Source of the DNA: Synechococcus sp. RS9909
GTDB lineage: Bacteria; Cyanobacteriota; Cyanobacteriia; PCC-6307; Cyanobiaceae
Direction of reading: 5' to 3'
DNA length: 64,000 nucleotides
Assembly (NCBI RefSeq): GCF_014279595.1
Contig: NZ_CP047943.1
Span: forward strand, 558,001-622,000
Shown: in pieces, positions 8,944-17,174 of the stretch
Layout of the letters: the number at the start of each line of letters is the position of its first letter
Position numbering within the stretch: the stretch's first letter is position 1
Program-made: the position numbers and the translations under genes
The notes under the pieces: model-generated
The model's database searches: none
The model's input: only the letters and a program-made list of their open reading frames with translations
Told to the model about the DNA's origin: nothing

Positions 8944-9213
8944 TCAGTCTTCGAGCATGAAATGCTCGTCTTCCGGGCTCGCCACCAGCAGGGCATCGAG
9001 CCCGGAGCCATCCGCTTCCTCTGGGGTGTCGCGAGCGTTCTGTGCTTCGGCCAGCAGTTGCCTGGCCATCGCTTTGCGCGCCTCCAGATCCCTCACGCCA
9101 TCGCGGGCGGCAGCGAGTTCCACCCTTCGCCGTGCCGAGGCCTGACTGATGCTCAAGCAGCTGGCTATTTCAGCGCAGAGCCGGAGATAGTCATGGTCCT
9201 GAATCGCGGCCAT
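8944..9213 (-). CDS. Conserved-looking small hypothetical protein
   Basis: This 89-residue soluble protein has no family I can name. It begins MAAIQDHDYLRLCAEIASCL and contains a predicted helical, Arg/Ala-rich stretch (residues ~25-60), then an acidic tail ending EDEHFMLED. The helical part could be a small helix-turn-helix (SISQASARRRVELAAARDGV), but this is weak. Its start overlaps the end of the glycosyltransferase-like gene by 23 bp on the same strand, which favours translational coupling. The codon usage matches its neighbours. Confidence 0.6.
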   Translation of the reverse strand: MAAIQDHDYLRLCAEIASCLSISQASARRRVELAAARDGVRDLEARKAMARQLLAEAQNARDTPEEADGSGLDALLVASPEDEHFMLED

Positions 9214-10489
9214 GGCGTGCTGACGGAGAACGTTCAGTATCCGTGATCAGTTGTTGCTGGATCCGTTGGGCGAGGGCGGCGCTGCCGCCGGGAGGTCCCA
9301 TGCGCTGCCGGCCGATGCGGCCCAGCGCCTCTCGCAGGCGTGCGCTCTCCAGGAGAGCGGCCAGGTGTTGGCGCAGGTCGGCCGCGTTCCGGCATGACCG
9401 CACCGCGCCTCCGAGCAGTCGGCTCTGCCGTGTGGCGAAGGCGCGGGTGAACTGGGGACCGGGTCCCGGCAGCGAGAGGCTTGGCACGCCCAGCCCCACC
9501 AGTTGCTCGGTGGCCGTGCCTGCGGTGGCCAGACCCACTTCGGCCCAGCTGGCCCAGTCCTGAAAGCGCCCCCGCCCCAGCAGCAGCAACTGCACCCCGT
9601 TCACCCAGCAGGCGCTGGCTCCCAGGGCGTCGGCGGGAGGAGGGCAGGGGCGGTAGCCGAGGCGGGTGAGCAGCGAGGCCAGGGGTTGTTGTTCCGGTTG
9701 GGATCCCGTGGCCATCAGCAGGGCAATCGGCACCGGGCTCTGCCAGCCCTCCAGGGCTTGGAGCAGCCGTTCGGCATTGCGGAGCGCTTCCGGCATCCGG
9801 CTACCGCAGAGCAGCAGAATGCGCCGACAACGCTCCAGGGCTGCCGGCACAGGCGTCGAACGGAAGCCATCCATCATTGGATTGCCGGGGGCCTCGGCCC
9901 TGACGCGATGCCGCTGCAGGCCTCGGGCCGTGATCCGGTCGCGCGTCGCCACCAGACGGCAACGGCGGCTGCGCATCAGGAGCCATTCCCATGGATCCCA
10001 TTCACTGCCCTTGAGGCGGTGGTAGCGGTCGCTGGGGGAACGCCCGGGGCCGCTGCGCCAGGTGTAGTCGCTTTTCGGTGTTCCCACGAATCCGAAGGGG
10101 CGTCCCGCCCCCCAGGCCATCAGCAAGGGCAGCAGATCTCCCACGGCCAGCACCGCATCCACGCGCTTTCGCTCTCGACGCAGGCAGCGCCATTGGCGCC
10201 AGCTCAGCAGGGCCAGCCCGGAGCTGAGATCAGCCAGCAAGCCCCGCAGGCTCTGATTGCTGAAGCCGCCGCTCGGCAGCGCCGCAGGCGGACCCACCCG
10301 CTCGATCCAACCCGCTTGCTCGGCGGCTGTGAAGGTGGCCCCGGTGCCCACCATCGGCAGAACCCGCAGCCTCAGGCCTGGGCAGAGGCGATGCAGAGCT
10401 TCGAGGATGCGCAGGGCGATCAGGTCTTCGCCATGGCCGTTGCTCAGCACCAACAGGGAGCCGCTGCCCGCAGGGATCCCCGCGCCCAC
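9191..10489 (-). CDS. Lipid-A-disaccharide-synthase-related glycosyltransferase-like protein
   Basis: About 432 residues resemble the cyanobacterial 'lipid-A-disaccharide synthase-related' family, distant relatives of LpxB with a GT-B fold. Recognisable segments are LLVLSNGHGEDLIALRILEA at the N-terminus, VLAVGDLLPLLMAWGAGRPF, FVGTPKSDYTWR, and LPGPGPQFTRAFATRQSRLL. The substrate is unknown. The frame stays open upstream through tRNA-Cys on the other strand, so I placed the start at GTG 10489, just before the conserved N-terminus; TTG/GTG codons slightly downstream are alternatives. It is translationally coupled to the 89-residue gene by a 23-bp overlap. Confidence 0.82.
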   Translation of the reverse strand: MGAGIPAGSGSLLVLSNGHGEDLIALRILEALHRLCPGLRLRVLPMVGTGATFTAAEQAGWIERVGPPAALPSGGFSNQSLRGLLADLSSGLALLSWRQWRCLRRERKRVDAVLAVGDLLPLLMAWGAGRPFGFVGTPKSDYTWRSGPGRSPSDRYHRLKGSEWDPWEWLLMRSRRCRLVATRDRITARGLQRHRVRAEAPGNPMMDGFRSTPVPAALERCRRILLLCGSRMPEALRNAERLLQALEGWQSPVPIALLMATGSQPEQQPLASLLTRLGYRPCPPPADALGASACWVNGVQLLLLGRGRFQDWASWAEVGLATAGTATEQLVGLGVPSLSLPGPGPQFTRAFATRQSRLLGGAVRSCRNAADLRQHLAALLESARLREALGRIGRQRMGPPGGSAALAQRIQQQLITDTERSPSARHGRDSGP

Positions 10490-10528
10490 ACTGATACGAT
10501 CCGCTGATGGGAGCGCGGCTCCCCCGAT

Positions 10529-10599
10529 GGCGGCATGGCCAAGTGGTAAGGCAGAGGATTGCAAATCCTTTATCCCCAGTTCGAATCTGGGTGCCGCCT
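10529..10599 (+). tRNA. tRNA-Cys (GCA)
   Basis: A 71-nt cloverleaf. Acceptor arms GGCGGCA and TGCCGCC pair fully, the anticodon loop reads TTGCAAA with anticodon GCA, and the T arm is CCCAGTTCGAATCTGGG. The 3' CCA is not encoded. It lies antisense to the open upstream extension of the glycosyltransferase-like gene. Confidence 0.97.
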
Positions 10600-10750
10600 T
10601 TCGTCCGATTGCATCAATAGCTTTCTCTGTCGGTGGGCTGAGGAACGATCGTTGCTGCACCGCGGGCCTGGGCAAAAGGGAAGGACAGGCGGGTCTCCGG
10701 ATTGAGCCCGCTGAATCCTGTCAGATGCATCGCCGCCGCTCTGCCCTCGA

Positions 10751-11248
10751 TCAGAGCGCGGCCACACCGCGCAGCATGGCACCGTCCTGGAGCTGGGCTT
10801 CGCATTGCAGCTGGCCTCGCTGGATCTGGCAGCTGCCCTGCACAGGCCAGGCCTGCGGCACCCCCATGGCCAAACCGATCGGATCGACCCGTCCTTCCGA
10901 CGCACTGGAGACCTCCCCGCGCCACTCGCTTGCGCTCAGCTGACAGCGCCCGCCTTCGCAGTGCAGTGGGATGGTCTTGGCGGGGCCGATCACCACAAAG
11001 GTGAGCTGGTGGTTGGCGCTGTCGTCCGGGCCGGAGCCAGTGAAGCGGAGGCTCAGCACGGCGGGGCCGCGGCGGGTCAGCTCCACCAGGCCGCAGGGCC
11101 CCTCGTGTCCTTCGGAGAGGGTGTAGCGACAGTTTGAGCTGAATGTTTTGAACCGACCCACCGCTGATAAGGGTTGGGCCGCAGCGGTGCCGGGTGCGAT
11201 CAGGCTGATGGCGAGAACGAGCAGGGGCAGCAGCCGATCAATAGTCAC
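10751..11248 (-). CDS. Secreted hypothetical protein
   Basis: This 165-residue protein starts at GTG 11248 with a clear signal peptide, IDRLLPLLVLAISLIAPG followed by TAAAQP as the likely cleavage region. The mature part is a soluble, beta-rich domain of about 140 residues. It has two cysteine pairs (FSSNCRYTLSEGHEGPCG and HCEGGRCQL) plus CQI and CEA, which may form periplasmic disulfides. I do not recognise the family. It overlaps the stop of the upstream cysteine-rich small gene by 11 bp, so the two are coupled. An ATG-initiated extension to 11284 would bury the signal peptide and is less likely. Confidence 0.65.
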   Translation of the reverse strand: MTIDRLLPLLVLAISLIAPGTAAAQPLSAVGRFKTFSSNCRYTLSEGHEGPCGLVELTRRGPAVLSLRFTGSGPDDSANHQLTFVVIGPAKTIPLHCEGGRCQLSASEWRGEVSSASEGRVDPIGLAMGVPQAWPVQGSCQIQRGQLQCEAQLQDGAMLRGVAAL

Positions 11249-11408
11249 TGTCGGCGACGCACATGCCAAGGCAACGAAGTCCATTCTCCGCCGTGCGGCG
11301 GCAGTGCCGGCAGAGGATGGTCGCGTTGGCGCCGCGATCGTCCTGGCGATCCTCCGGGTGGCCAGCCGCACCTGGGTTGGCGGTGGTGGGCGGGGCGTCG
11401 GAGGTCAT
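11238..11408 (-). CDS. Small cysteine-rich protein, putative zinc-binding
   Basis: This is a 56-residue protein from ATG 11408. The first ~27 residues are low complexity. The C-terminal half reads ATILCRHCRRTAENGLRCLG followed by MCVADSDY, giving four cysteines in a CxxC...CxxxC arrangement typical of a small zinc ribbon or knuckle. Similar short proteins with a C-terminal CVADxDY-like end occur in picocyanobacteria, from memory. An upstream ATG at 11453 would add 15 residues. It is divergent from the aldo/keto reductase gene and coupled to the secreted hypothetical gene. Function is unknown. Confidence 0.65.
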   Translation of the reverse strand: MTSDAPPTTANPGAAGHPEDRQDDRGANATILCRHCRRTAENGLRCLGMCVADSDY

Positions 11409-11467
11409 GGCGGGTTCCGCGTCGATGGCGATCACAGCACAGAAGGCGATCATGGCGTTCAGCGGCG

Positions 11468-12436
11468 GTGGCTGGGGTGACGGGAATCGGTTTCGGGACC
11501 TGGGCCTGGGGGAATCAATTGCTCTGGGGCTACCAGCCAGACCGGGATGACCCTTTGCTGGTGGAGACCCTTCAGGTGGCCATCGCGTCAGGGCTGTCGC
11601 TGGTGGATACGGCCGATTCCTATGGCACCGGCCGCCTCAATGGTCGCAGCGAGTTCTTGCTGGGTCAGGGGCTGGATGGTCTGTCTGTTGCGGAACGCTC
11701 CCGCCTCACCGTGGCCACCAAACTGGCTCCCTTCCCCTGGCGCCTCGGGCGTCGCGGCTTTGCGCGGGCGTTTCAGGCCAGCCGTGAGCGTTTGCGGGGG
11801 CATTGCGATCGGGTGCAGTTGCACTGGAGCACGGCCCGCTATGCCCCCTGGCAGGAGGGGCCGCTGCTGGAGGGGCTCGCCGATCTGGTGGAGGCGGGTC
11901 AGGTGGCGGAACTGGGACTCTCCAATGTGGGGCCGCGGCGTCTGCGGCAGATTCATGCCTGTCTGCAGCGCCGCGGCGTCCGCATCAGCAGCGTGCAGGT
12001 GCAGATGTCGTTGCTGGCTCCGGAGCCGATCGCCGCTGACGGTCTGGCGGCGGTGTGTCGGGAGCTCGGCATTGCCCTGCTGGCCTACAGCCCTCTGGCA
12101 CTCGGAGTGCTGACGTTGCCGCCGGGAGCAGCGGTTCCGGCTTGCACGCGCCTCCGCCAGGGCTTGTTTCGTCGCCTCCTTCCAGGTAGCGAGGCACTGC
12201 GGCAAGGCCTGGCCGCGATCGCGGTGGCCCATGGGGTCAGCCAGGCGCAGGTGGCCCTCAATTGGTGCCGTTCCCACGGCGCGATGCCCTTGCCCGGTGT
12301 CCGTCGCCCGGACCAGGCCAGCGACGTGGCTGCGGCGTTGACCTGGCAGCTGAGCGATCAGGAGCGCGCCAGCCTGGATGAGCTCGCCCTCACCTGCCCG
12401 GTTCGCATGCCCGCCAACCCGTTTCAGAGCGCCTGA
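11468..12436 (+). CDS. Aldo/keto reductase family oxidoreductase
   Basis: This is a ~322-residue NADPH-dependent oxidoreductase with a TIM-barrel AKR fold. Landmarks are GIGFGTWAWGN at the N-terminus, the catalytic region LVDTADSYGTGR (Asp/Tyr), VATKLAPFPWR with the catalytic lysine, and the late cofactor-binding region GAMPLPGVRRPDQASD. The substrate is not predictable. The start is uncertain: GTG 11468 and GTG 11477 are both close to the domain edge, and the in-frame extension to 11174 overlaps opposite-strand genes. Its last 13 bp overlap the convergent hypothetical gene. Confidence 0.85.
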   Translation: MAGVTGIGFGTWAWGNQLLWGYQPDRDDPLLVETLQVAIASGLSLVDTADSYGTGRLNGRSEFLLGQGLDGLSVAERSRLTVATKLAPFPWRLGRRGFARAFQASRERLRGHCDRVQLHWSTARYAPWQEGPLLEGLADLVEAGQVAELGLSNVGPRRLRQIHACLQRRGVRISSVQVQMSLLAPEPIAADGLAAVCRELGIALLAYSPLALGVLTLPPGAAVPACTRLRQGLFRRLLPGSEALRQGLAAIAVAHGVSQAQVALNWCRSHGAMPLPGVRRPDQASDVAAALTWQLSDQERASLDELALTCPVRMPANPFQSA

Positions 12437-13062
12437 TCGGCGGGCTCCTCGGGGTCGGGGCTCACCACCACCGGCAGACTGGCGAGCACCGGTTGGAGTG
12501 GCACCACGTTGGTGGCGGACGACGGCTCCGGTGCAGGCGGCGCCTCGGCAGGGATCGATTGTTCACAAGCCGCGAGCGCTTCCTGGAGCAGGGAATCAAA
12601 GGTGGCGCCGGACAGACGGTGCCGGGCGATTTCCAGAAACGTGCGGGGTAGGGATTCCGATGCCGCACCGCGGATGGCCGGATTGTTGCGGCGTTGCTCC
12701 TGCTCGTCGTGAATCGCCCGGAGGAATCGGTGGGTGACGTCCCGTTTGGTGCAGGCTTTGATCAGGGTGTCGCGATCCCCCGCATCGAGGGAGAGATCGC
12801 TCTCCAGTTCGCCGATGCGGCGCTCGAGGCTGCCAAGCACTTCCTCAGCTTCCTTGCCGATCTGGGTGAGCTGTCCATCGGAGAGATGGGGGATATCGGC
12901 CACGAACACCTTGCCGTGATCCTTGAGGGCCAGATAGGTGGGGCGAGGACCGTGGCGATGCAGGGTGGAGCGTTCGTGGGCTTGGCCGACGGGACGCCGG
13001 GGGGGCACAGGACCCGCTGACGAGCGGCGTCGAGTGATCCGCTGGGGTTGATCGAAAGGCAT
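12424..13062 (-). CDS. Hypothetical protein with coiled-coil centre
   Basis: This is a 212-residue soluble protein of unknown function. It has a basic N-terminus (MPFDQPQRITRRRSS...), a core beginning RPTYLALKDHGKVFVADIPH, an amphipathic helical stretch (IGKEAEEVLGSLERRIGELE) that could be coiled coil, and a Pro/Val-rich, low-complexity tail. No catalytic motif is visible. It is a single gene, convergent with the aldo/keto reductase gene (13-bp overlap) and upstream of the purM end by 121 bp. Confidence 0.65.
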   Translation of the reverse strand: MPFDQPQRITRRRSSAGPVPPRRPVGQAHERSTLHRHGPRPTYLALKDHGKVFVADIPHLSDGQLTQIGKEAEEVLGSLERRIGELESDLSLDAGDRDTLIKACTKRDVTHRFLRAIHDEQEQRRNNPAIRGAASESLPRTFLEIARHRLSGATFDSLLQEALAACEQSIPAEAPPAPEPSSATNVVPLQPVLASLPVVVSPDPEEPADQAL

Positions 13063-13183
13063 GACTTGGTAAGGGAATGTGACGGCACCGCGATCGACAA
13101 CCGGATCGATCCGCTTGTGACAAGGGTAGGGATCTCAGGACTGGGTGTGTCCTGGATTACGGAGGATGTTGAAGTCTGACGCA

Positions 13184-14221
13184 TTACGCCGGGAGCCCCA
13201 GCACCGGTTCCCTGGCTTGGGGGGCGGCCGGCACGATCTCGCCGATCAGCCAGGCGGGGAGGCCCTGCCGCTCGCTGATGGCGATGGCCCGTTCGACATC
13301 GGCTTCAGGAAGAACCACGCAATAGCCAATGCCCAGGTTGAAGGTGTGCCAGAGGTCCCGCTCCGGGATTGCTCCGTGCTCCTGCAGCCACTGGAACAGC
13401 TCGGGCCGAGGCCAGCTGGCGTGATTCACCCTGGCCTGGCACCCGGCGGGCAGGCCCCTGGGCAGGTTTTCGGGGAGTCCGCCGCCGGTGATGTGGGCCA
13501 TGCCGTGGATGGCCACGCCTTCCCGCAGCAGGTTGCTCACCAGTTCGCCATACAGGGTGGTGGGGGTGAGCAACGCCTCGATCAGGGGGCGGTTGTCGGC
13601 GCCGAACCGGGTTGAGGCATCGGCGCCACTGTGTTGGAGCACCCGGCGCACCAGGCTGAAGCCATTGCTGTGTACACCGCTGCTGGCGATGCCCACGATC
13701 CTGTCGCCGACCGCGACTGTGCGCCCGTCGATCATGGCGTCTTCTTCCACCACGGCCACGCAGAAGCCAGCGAGGTCGTAGCGGCCGGCGGGATAAAACC
13801 CCGGCATTTCGGCGGTTTCACCTCCCAGAAGGGCGCAGCCGCTGCGGCGGCAGCCTTCGGCGATTCCCTCCACCACCGTGGCCATGCAGTCGGGGCTGAG
13901 GGCGCCGGTGGCCATGTAATCGAGAAAAAAGAGTGGCGCGGCTCCGCAGGTGATCACGTCGTTCACGCACATCGCCACCAGGTCGATGCCCACGTTGTGA
14001 TGGCCGGCATGGTCCTGCGCCAGCTCCAGCTTGGTGCCGACCCCATCCGTGCCAGACACCAGCAGTGGGCGACGCATCCCGGCCGGCAACCGGATCACCC
14101 CCCCGAAACCACCGAGGCCACCGATCACCTCCGGCCGGAAGGTGGCTTCCACGCTGGAGCGAATCCTGTCGACGAAGGCCCGTCCGGCCTCGACGTCCAC
14201 ACCAGCGCTCTTGTAGTCCAT
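13184..14221 (-). CDS. purM: Phosphoribosylformylglycinamidine cyclo-ligase (AIR synthetase)
   Basis: PurM closes the imidazole ring to form AIR in purine synthesis, using ATP. The 345-residue length is normal. The family start [20 protein letters not shown] is present at ATG 14221, followed by [16 protein letters not shown] and the substrate loop [14 protein letters not shown]. The frame is open upstream to 14350, but homology begins at MDYKSAG. It is monocistronic and divergent from rlpA across a 355-bp gap. Confidence 0.97.
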   Translation of the reverse strand: MDYKSAGVDVEAGRAFVDRIRSSVEATFRPEVIGGLGGFGGVIRLPAGMRRPLLVSGTDGVGTKLELAQDHAGHHNVGIDLVAMCVNDVITCGAAPLFFLDYMATGALSPDCMATVVEGIAEGCRRSGCALLGGETAEMPGFYPAGRYDLAGFCVAVVEEDAMIDGRTVAVGDRIVGIASSGVHSNGFSLVRRVLQHSGADASTRFGADNRPLIEALLTPTTLYGELVSNLLREGVAIHGMAHITGGGLPENLPRGLPAGCQARVNHASWPRPELFQWLQEHGAIPERDLWHTFNLGIGYCVVLPEADVERAIAISERQGLPAWLIGEIVPAAPQAREPVLGLPA

Positions 14222-14576
14222 CGATTCGGTTGCGGGCGCCGGGCCCACGGCAGTTGTCCCTGATCCTCTCGCCTCATCGCGCACGCCCAGTGGCTGGGTC
14301 CAGCTGGGCCAACGTCCACTCCAGTGATCAGCCGGGATTGTGGGCTGCATAAGCCCAGCTCATGCATTTGTCGCGCTGGTGTCGTCGCAATCCCCTGTCA
14401 CCGCTGGTCATCTGGTCGATCGGCTCTCCAGATCAGGCCCGGGGCGTGGCTTGGGCTCCGGGGTGCCCCGCTGTGGGGAAGCTCCTTACCGTCAGCTCGA
14501 CCTTTGAGTGCTCAGGTTGTCGCCGCGGAATCCTTCCCGGACTGCGTGGTTCCACAGCAGGCGTCAACCGACTGGC
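14222..14576. other. Divergent intergenic region purM/rlpA
   Basis: This 355-bp gap must hold the promoters for purM (leftward) and rlpA (rightward). Open frames cross it on both strands but are extensions or shadows without recognisable protein sequence. I see no convincing promoter boxes, riboswitch or terminator by eye. Confidence 0.5.
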
Positions 14577-15146
14577 ATGCGTTCACCGTTCATTCCCCTT
14601 GTTGTTGCAGGCCTCACCACAGCAGGTGCGGTTGTGTTGCCTGTGTTGGCACGCGAGCTCGAGCCTGAGTCGGTGCGTGAGTCTGTGGATCTGGCGCTGA
14701 ATTCAGCCATCGAGGCTGAGGCGCTGCCCGCAGAGTCAGTGCCTTCGGAGCCACTGTCTTCGGAATCACTCTCCTCGGAATCACAGCCTGCGGCTGAACC
14801 AGTTGCCGCTCCGGTCAAGGCCGAGCCTCCCAAGCCCTCCGCACCGGCGGTGGTGTCCGTGAGCACTGGAGAGGCCAGTTGGTATGGCCCCGGCTTTTTC
14901 GGGAACCGCACCGCCAGTGGGGAGGTGTTCCGGCCCGGCACTCTCACCGCCGCGCATCGCACCTTGCCCTTTGGCACGAGGGTTCGCGTCACCAACCTGT
15001 GGAACGGTCGTTCGACTGTGGTGCGAATCAATGATCGTGGCCCGTTTCATGGTGCGCGGGTGATCGACCTGGCCCATGGCGCCGCCACTCAGCTCGGACT
15101 CGTGGCCAGTGGTGTCGCCAAGGTCAAGCTTGAGGTGCTCCGCTGA
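14577..15146 (+). CDS. rlpA: RlpA-like septal-ring lytic transglycosylase domain protein
   Basis: The 189-residue protein starts at ATG 14577 with a signal-type hydrophobic segment (SPFIPLVVAGLTTAGAVVLP). A low-complexity Glu/Ser/Pro linker follows (repeated SxPLSSESLSSES-type sequence, residues ~40-75), then a double-psi beta-barrel RlpA domain: GEASWYGPGFFGNRTASGE, LPFGTRVRVTNLWNGRS and RINDRGPFHGARVIDLAHGA with the conserved aspartate. RlpA proteins cleave or bind denuded glycan strands at the septum. Cyanobacterial versions are secreted or lipoproteins; no lipobox is seen here. Its TGA overlaps the probable CTG start of panC-cmk. Confidence 0.88.
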   Translation: MRSPFIPLVVAGLTTAGAVVLPVLARELEPESVRESVDLALNSAIEAEALPAESVPSEPLSSESLSSESQPAAEPVAAPVKAEPPKPSAPAVVSVSTGEASWYGPGFFGNRTASGEVFRPGTLTAAHRTLPFGTRVRVTNLWNGRSTVVRINDRGPFHGARVIDLAHGAATQLGLVASGVAKVKLEVLR

Positions 15147-16693
15147 GCCTTCCCGTTCTCCGAACGCTGGCGGAGCTGACCTCCTGGCGATCGGCAACCG
15201 GACGCTCCGTGCATTTCGTGCCCACGATGGGGGCACTCCATCAGGGCCACGCTCACCTGATTGAAAGGGCTGGACAGGTCGGGTCTGGCCCGGTGGATGT
15301 GCTGGTCAGCGTGTATGTGAACCCTCTTCAGTTCGGCCCGGGCGAAGACTTCGTGGACTACCCACGCGATGTCGAGGCGGATGTGCACCTGGCGGCCTCC
15401 GCTGGCGCCGCAGCCGTGTGGTGTCCAGATGACGGACAGATTTACCCGGGTGGTGTGGCAGAGGCTTTCGGGGTTCAGGTGCCTGCATCCCTCCAGGCCC
15501 ATCTCTGTGGGCCGGGGCGTCCTGGTCATTTCGATGGCGTCGCCACCGTGGTCTGCCGAATGCTGGCCTTGTGCCGGCCGCAGGGGCTGGTGCTCGGCGA
15601 GAAGGATTGGCAGCAGCTGATGATCCTGCGCCAGCTCGTGAAGAGCCTCGGCCTGCCTGTGCGCATCTTTGGTTGTCCGACGCAGCGCGATGCCGATGGA
15701 CTGGCCTGCAGCTCGCGCAATCGTTATCTCACCCCAGCGGAACGGGAACGGGCCACACGGCTTCCTTCACTGCTCAGCAGCACTGCCCAGGGCGTGCGTG
15801 GGGGGCGGCAGCTGGTGGATCCTGGGGCGATCCGCATCGCGTTGGAAGCGGCGGATCTGACCGTCGAGTATGTAGAGGTAGTGGATCCGATCCGTCTGCA
15901 GCCGACCCGCTCCGATCAGCCCTTGCGTCTGCTGGCGGCGGCCGTGCGTTGCGGCCGAACCCGTTTGATTGATCACACCTTTCTGATGACCCGTTCGCCC
16001 ATCGTTGCCATCGACGGCCCGGCAGGTGCCGGCAAGAGCACGGTGACCCGGGCCTTTGCCGAGCGTCTGGGGCTGCTGTATCTCGACACCGGCGCCATGT
16101 ATCGGGCGGTGACCTGGTGGGTGCAATCCCAAGGGGTGAACCCTGGCGATGGGACGGCGGTGCGCCCTCTGCTTGAGGGGCTGGAGCTGGAACTGGATCC
16201 CCTGCAGCAGGGTGTGCAGCGGGTGCGGGTGAATGGTCGCGATGTCACCGAGGCCATCCGCGATCCGCAGGTCACCGCTTCGGTGTCTCTGGTGGCGGCC
16301 CATCCTTGTGTGCGCGCCCTGCTCACCAGGCAGCAACAGCGCCTCGGCGAACGGGGGGGACTGGTGGCTGAAGGGCGCGACATCGGAACCGCGGTGTTCC
16401 CCGACGCCGAGCTGAAGGTGTTTCTCACCGCCTCACCACAGGAGCGCGCCCGGCGCCGGGCTGCGGATCTGGAGGCGCGCGGCCATGCCGTGCCGGCGTT
16501 GGCTGAACTGGAGGCCCAGATCCTTGAGCGGGATCGACTCGATAGCAGCCGCGCAGTGGCGCCGTTGGTGCAGGCCGAGGATGCCACCGAGCTGATCACC
16601 GATGGCATGAGCATCGACGACGTGATCGAAGCGCTGGTGGATCTGTTCCGCTTCCGGGTGGCCGAGGAGGTCTGGCCTACGCCCGACGGCTGA
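15143..16693 (+). CDS. panC/cmk: Bifunctional pantoate-beta-alanine ligase / cytidylate kinase
   Basis: This is the fused enzyme known in cyanobacteria. Residues ~1-280 are PanC (pantothenate synthesis: FVPTMGALHQGHAHLIERA, VYVNPLQFGPGEDF, LVLGEKDWQQLM). Residues ~285-510 are CMP kinase (IVAIDGPAGAGKSTVTRAFA, YLDTGAMYRAVTWW, LVAEGRDIGTAVFPDAELKV). The first ATG/GTG in frame is GTG 15209, but that cuts off family-like N-terminal sequence (LPVLRTLAELTSWRSATGRS). The only upstream initiator before the in-frame stop at 15131 is CTG 15143, which overlaps the rlpA stop as CTGA. I therefore place the start there; GTG 15209 is the conservative alternative. Confidence 0.9.
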   Translation: MSLPVLRTLAELTSWRSATGRSVHFVPTMGALHQGHAHLIERAGQVGSGPVDVLVSVYVNPLQFGPGEDFVDYPRDVEADVHLAASAGAAAVWCPDDGQIYPGGVAEAFGVQVPASLQAHLCGPGRPGHFDGVATVVCRMLALCRPQGLVLGEKDWQQLMILRQLVKSLGLPVRIFGCPTQRDADGLACSSRNRYLTPAERERATRLPSLLSSTAQGVRGGRQLVDPGAIRIALEAADLTVEYVEVVDPIRLQPTRSDQPLRLLAAAVRCGRTRLIDHTFLMTRSPIVAIDGPAGAGKSTVTRAFAERLGLLYLDTGAMYRAVTWWVQSQGVNPGDGTAVRPLLEGLELELDPLQQGVQRVRVNGRDVTEAIRDPQVTASVSLVAAHPCVRALLTRQQQRLGERGGLVAEGRDIGTAVFPDAELKVFLTASPQERARRRAADLEARGHAVPALAELEAQILERDRLDSSRAVAPLVQAEDATELITDGMSIDDVIEALVDLFRFRVAEEVWPTPDG

Positions 16694-17174
16694 GCTCCTC
16701 CAACAGACCCTCACAGGCATCCTCGAGCAGATCGAGCACTTGCTCGAACCCGTCCTCACCGCCGTAATAAGGATCCGGCACCTCGCTGACCTGATGGCGA
16801 CGGGCATAACTGAGCATGGGCCGCACCTGGGCCGTGGCCCGTTCGCCCGCTTCGCGAGCCAGGTTCTGCACCGCCAACAGGTTGTCGGCATCCATGGTGA
16901 GGATCAGATCAAACTGCTCCAGATCACCGAGATCCAGCTGCCTCGCCCGGCTGGGCAGGTCAATGCCGCGTCGCTTCGCAGCGGCTTGCATGCGTTGATC
17001 GGCCGGACGGCCCACATGCCAGCCGCCGGTGCCGGCCGAATCCACCAGAAAGTGGTCGCCCAGATCACGCTGCTTCACGAGGTGGAGAAACACCCCTTCC
17101 GCCGCCGGTGAGCGGCAGATGTTGCCGAGACAAACAAACAGCAGGCGCTGCGGTGGCACGGGAGCGACGGTCAT
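16677..17174 (-). CDS. Low-molecular-weight protein-tyrosine phosphatase
   Basis: The 165-residue product has the P-loop VCLGNICRSPAAEG (nucleophile Cys15, Arg21) near the N-terminus and the general-acid loop VPDPYYGGEDGFE near the C-terminus, so the catalytic set is complete. It probably dephosphorylates protein tyrosines or arginines; targets are unknown. Start is ATG 17174, overlapping the cpcF stop as ATGA. In marine Synechococcus a gene of this family borders the phycobilisome rod locus, as here. Its tail overlaps panC-cmk by 17 bp in convergent orientation. Confidence 0.93.
   Translation of the reverse strand: MTVAPVPPQRLLFVCLGNICRSPAAEGVFLHLVKQRDLGDHFLVDSAGTGGWHVGRPADQRMQAAAKRRGIDLPSRARQLDLGDLEQFDLILTMDADNLLAVQNLAREAGERATAQVRPMLSYARRHQVSEVPDPYYGGEDGFEQVLDLLEDACEGLLEELSRRA

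Noticed and set aside
10490-10675. Upstream extension of the glycosyltransferase-like gene
   Set aside because: It runs across tRNA-Cys on the other strand; recognisable protein sequence begins after GTG 10489.
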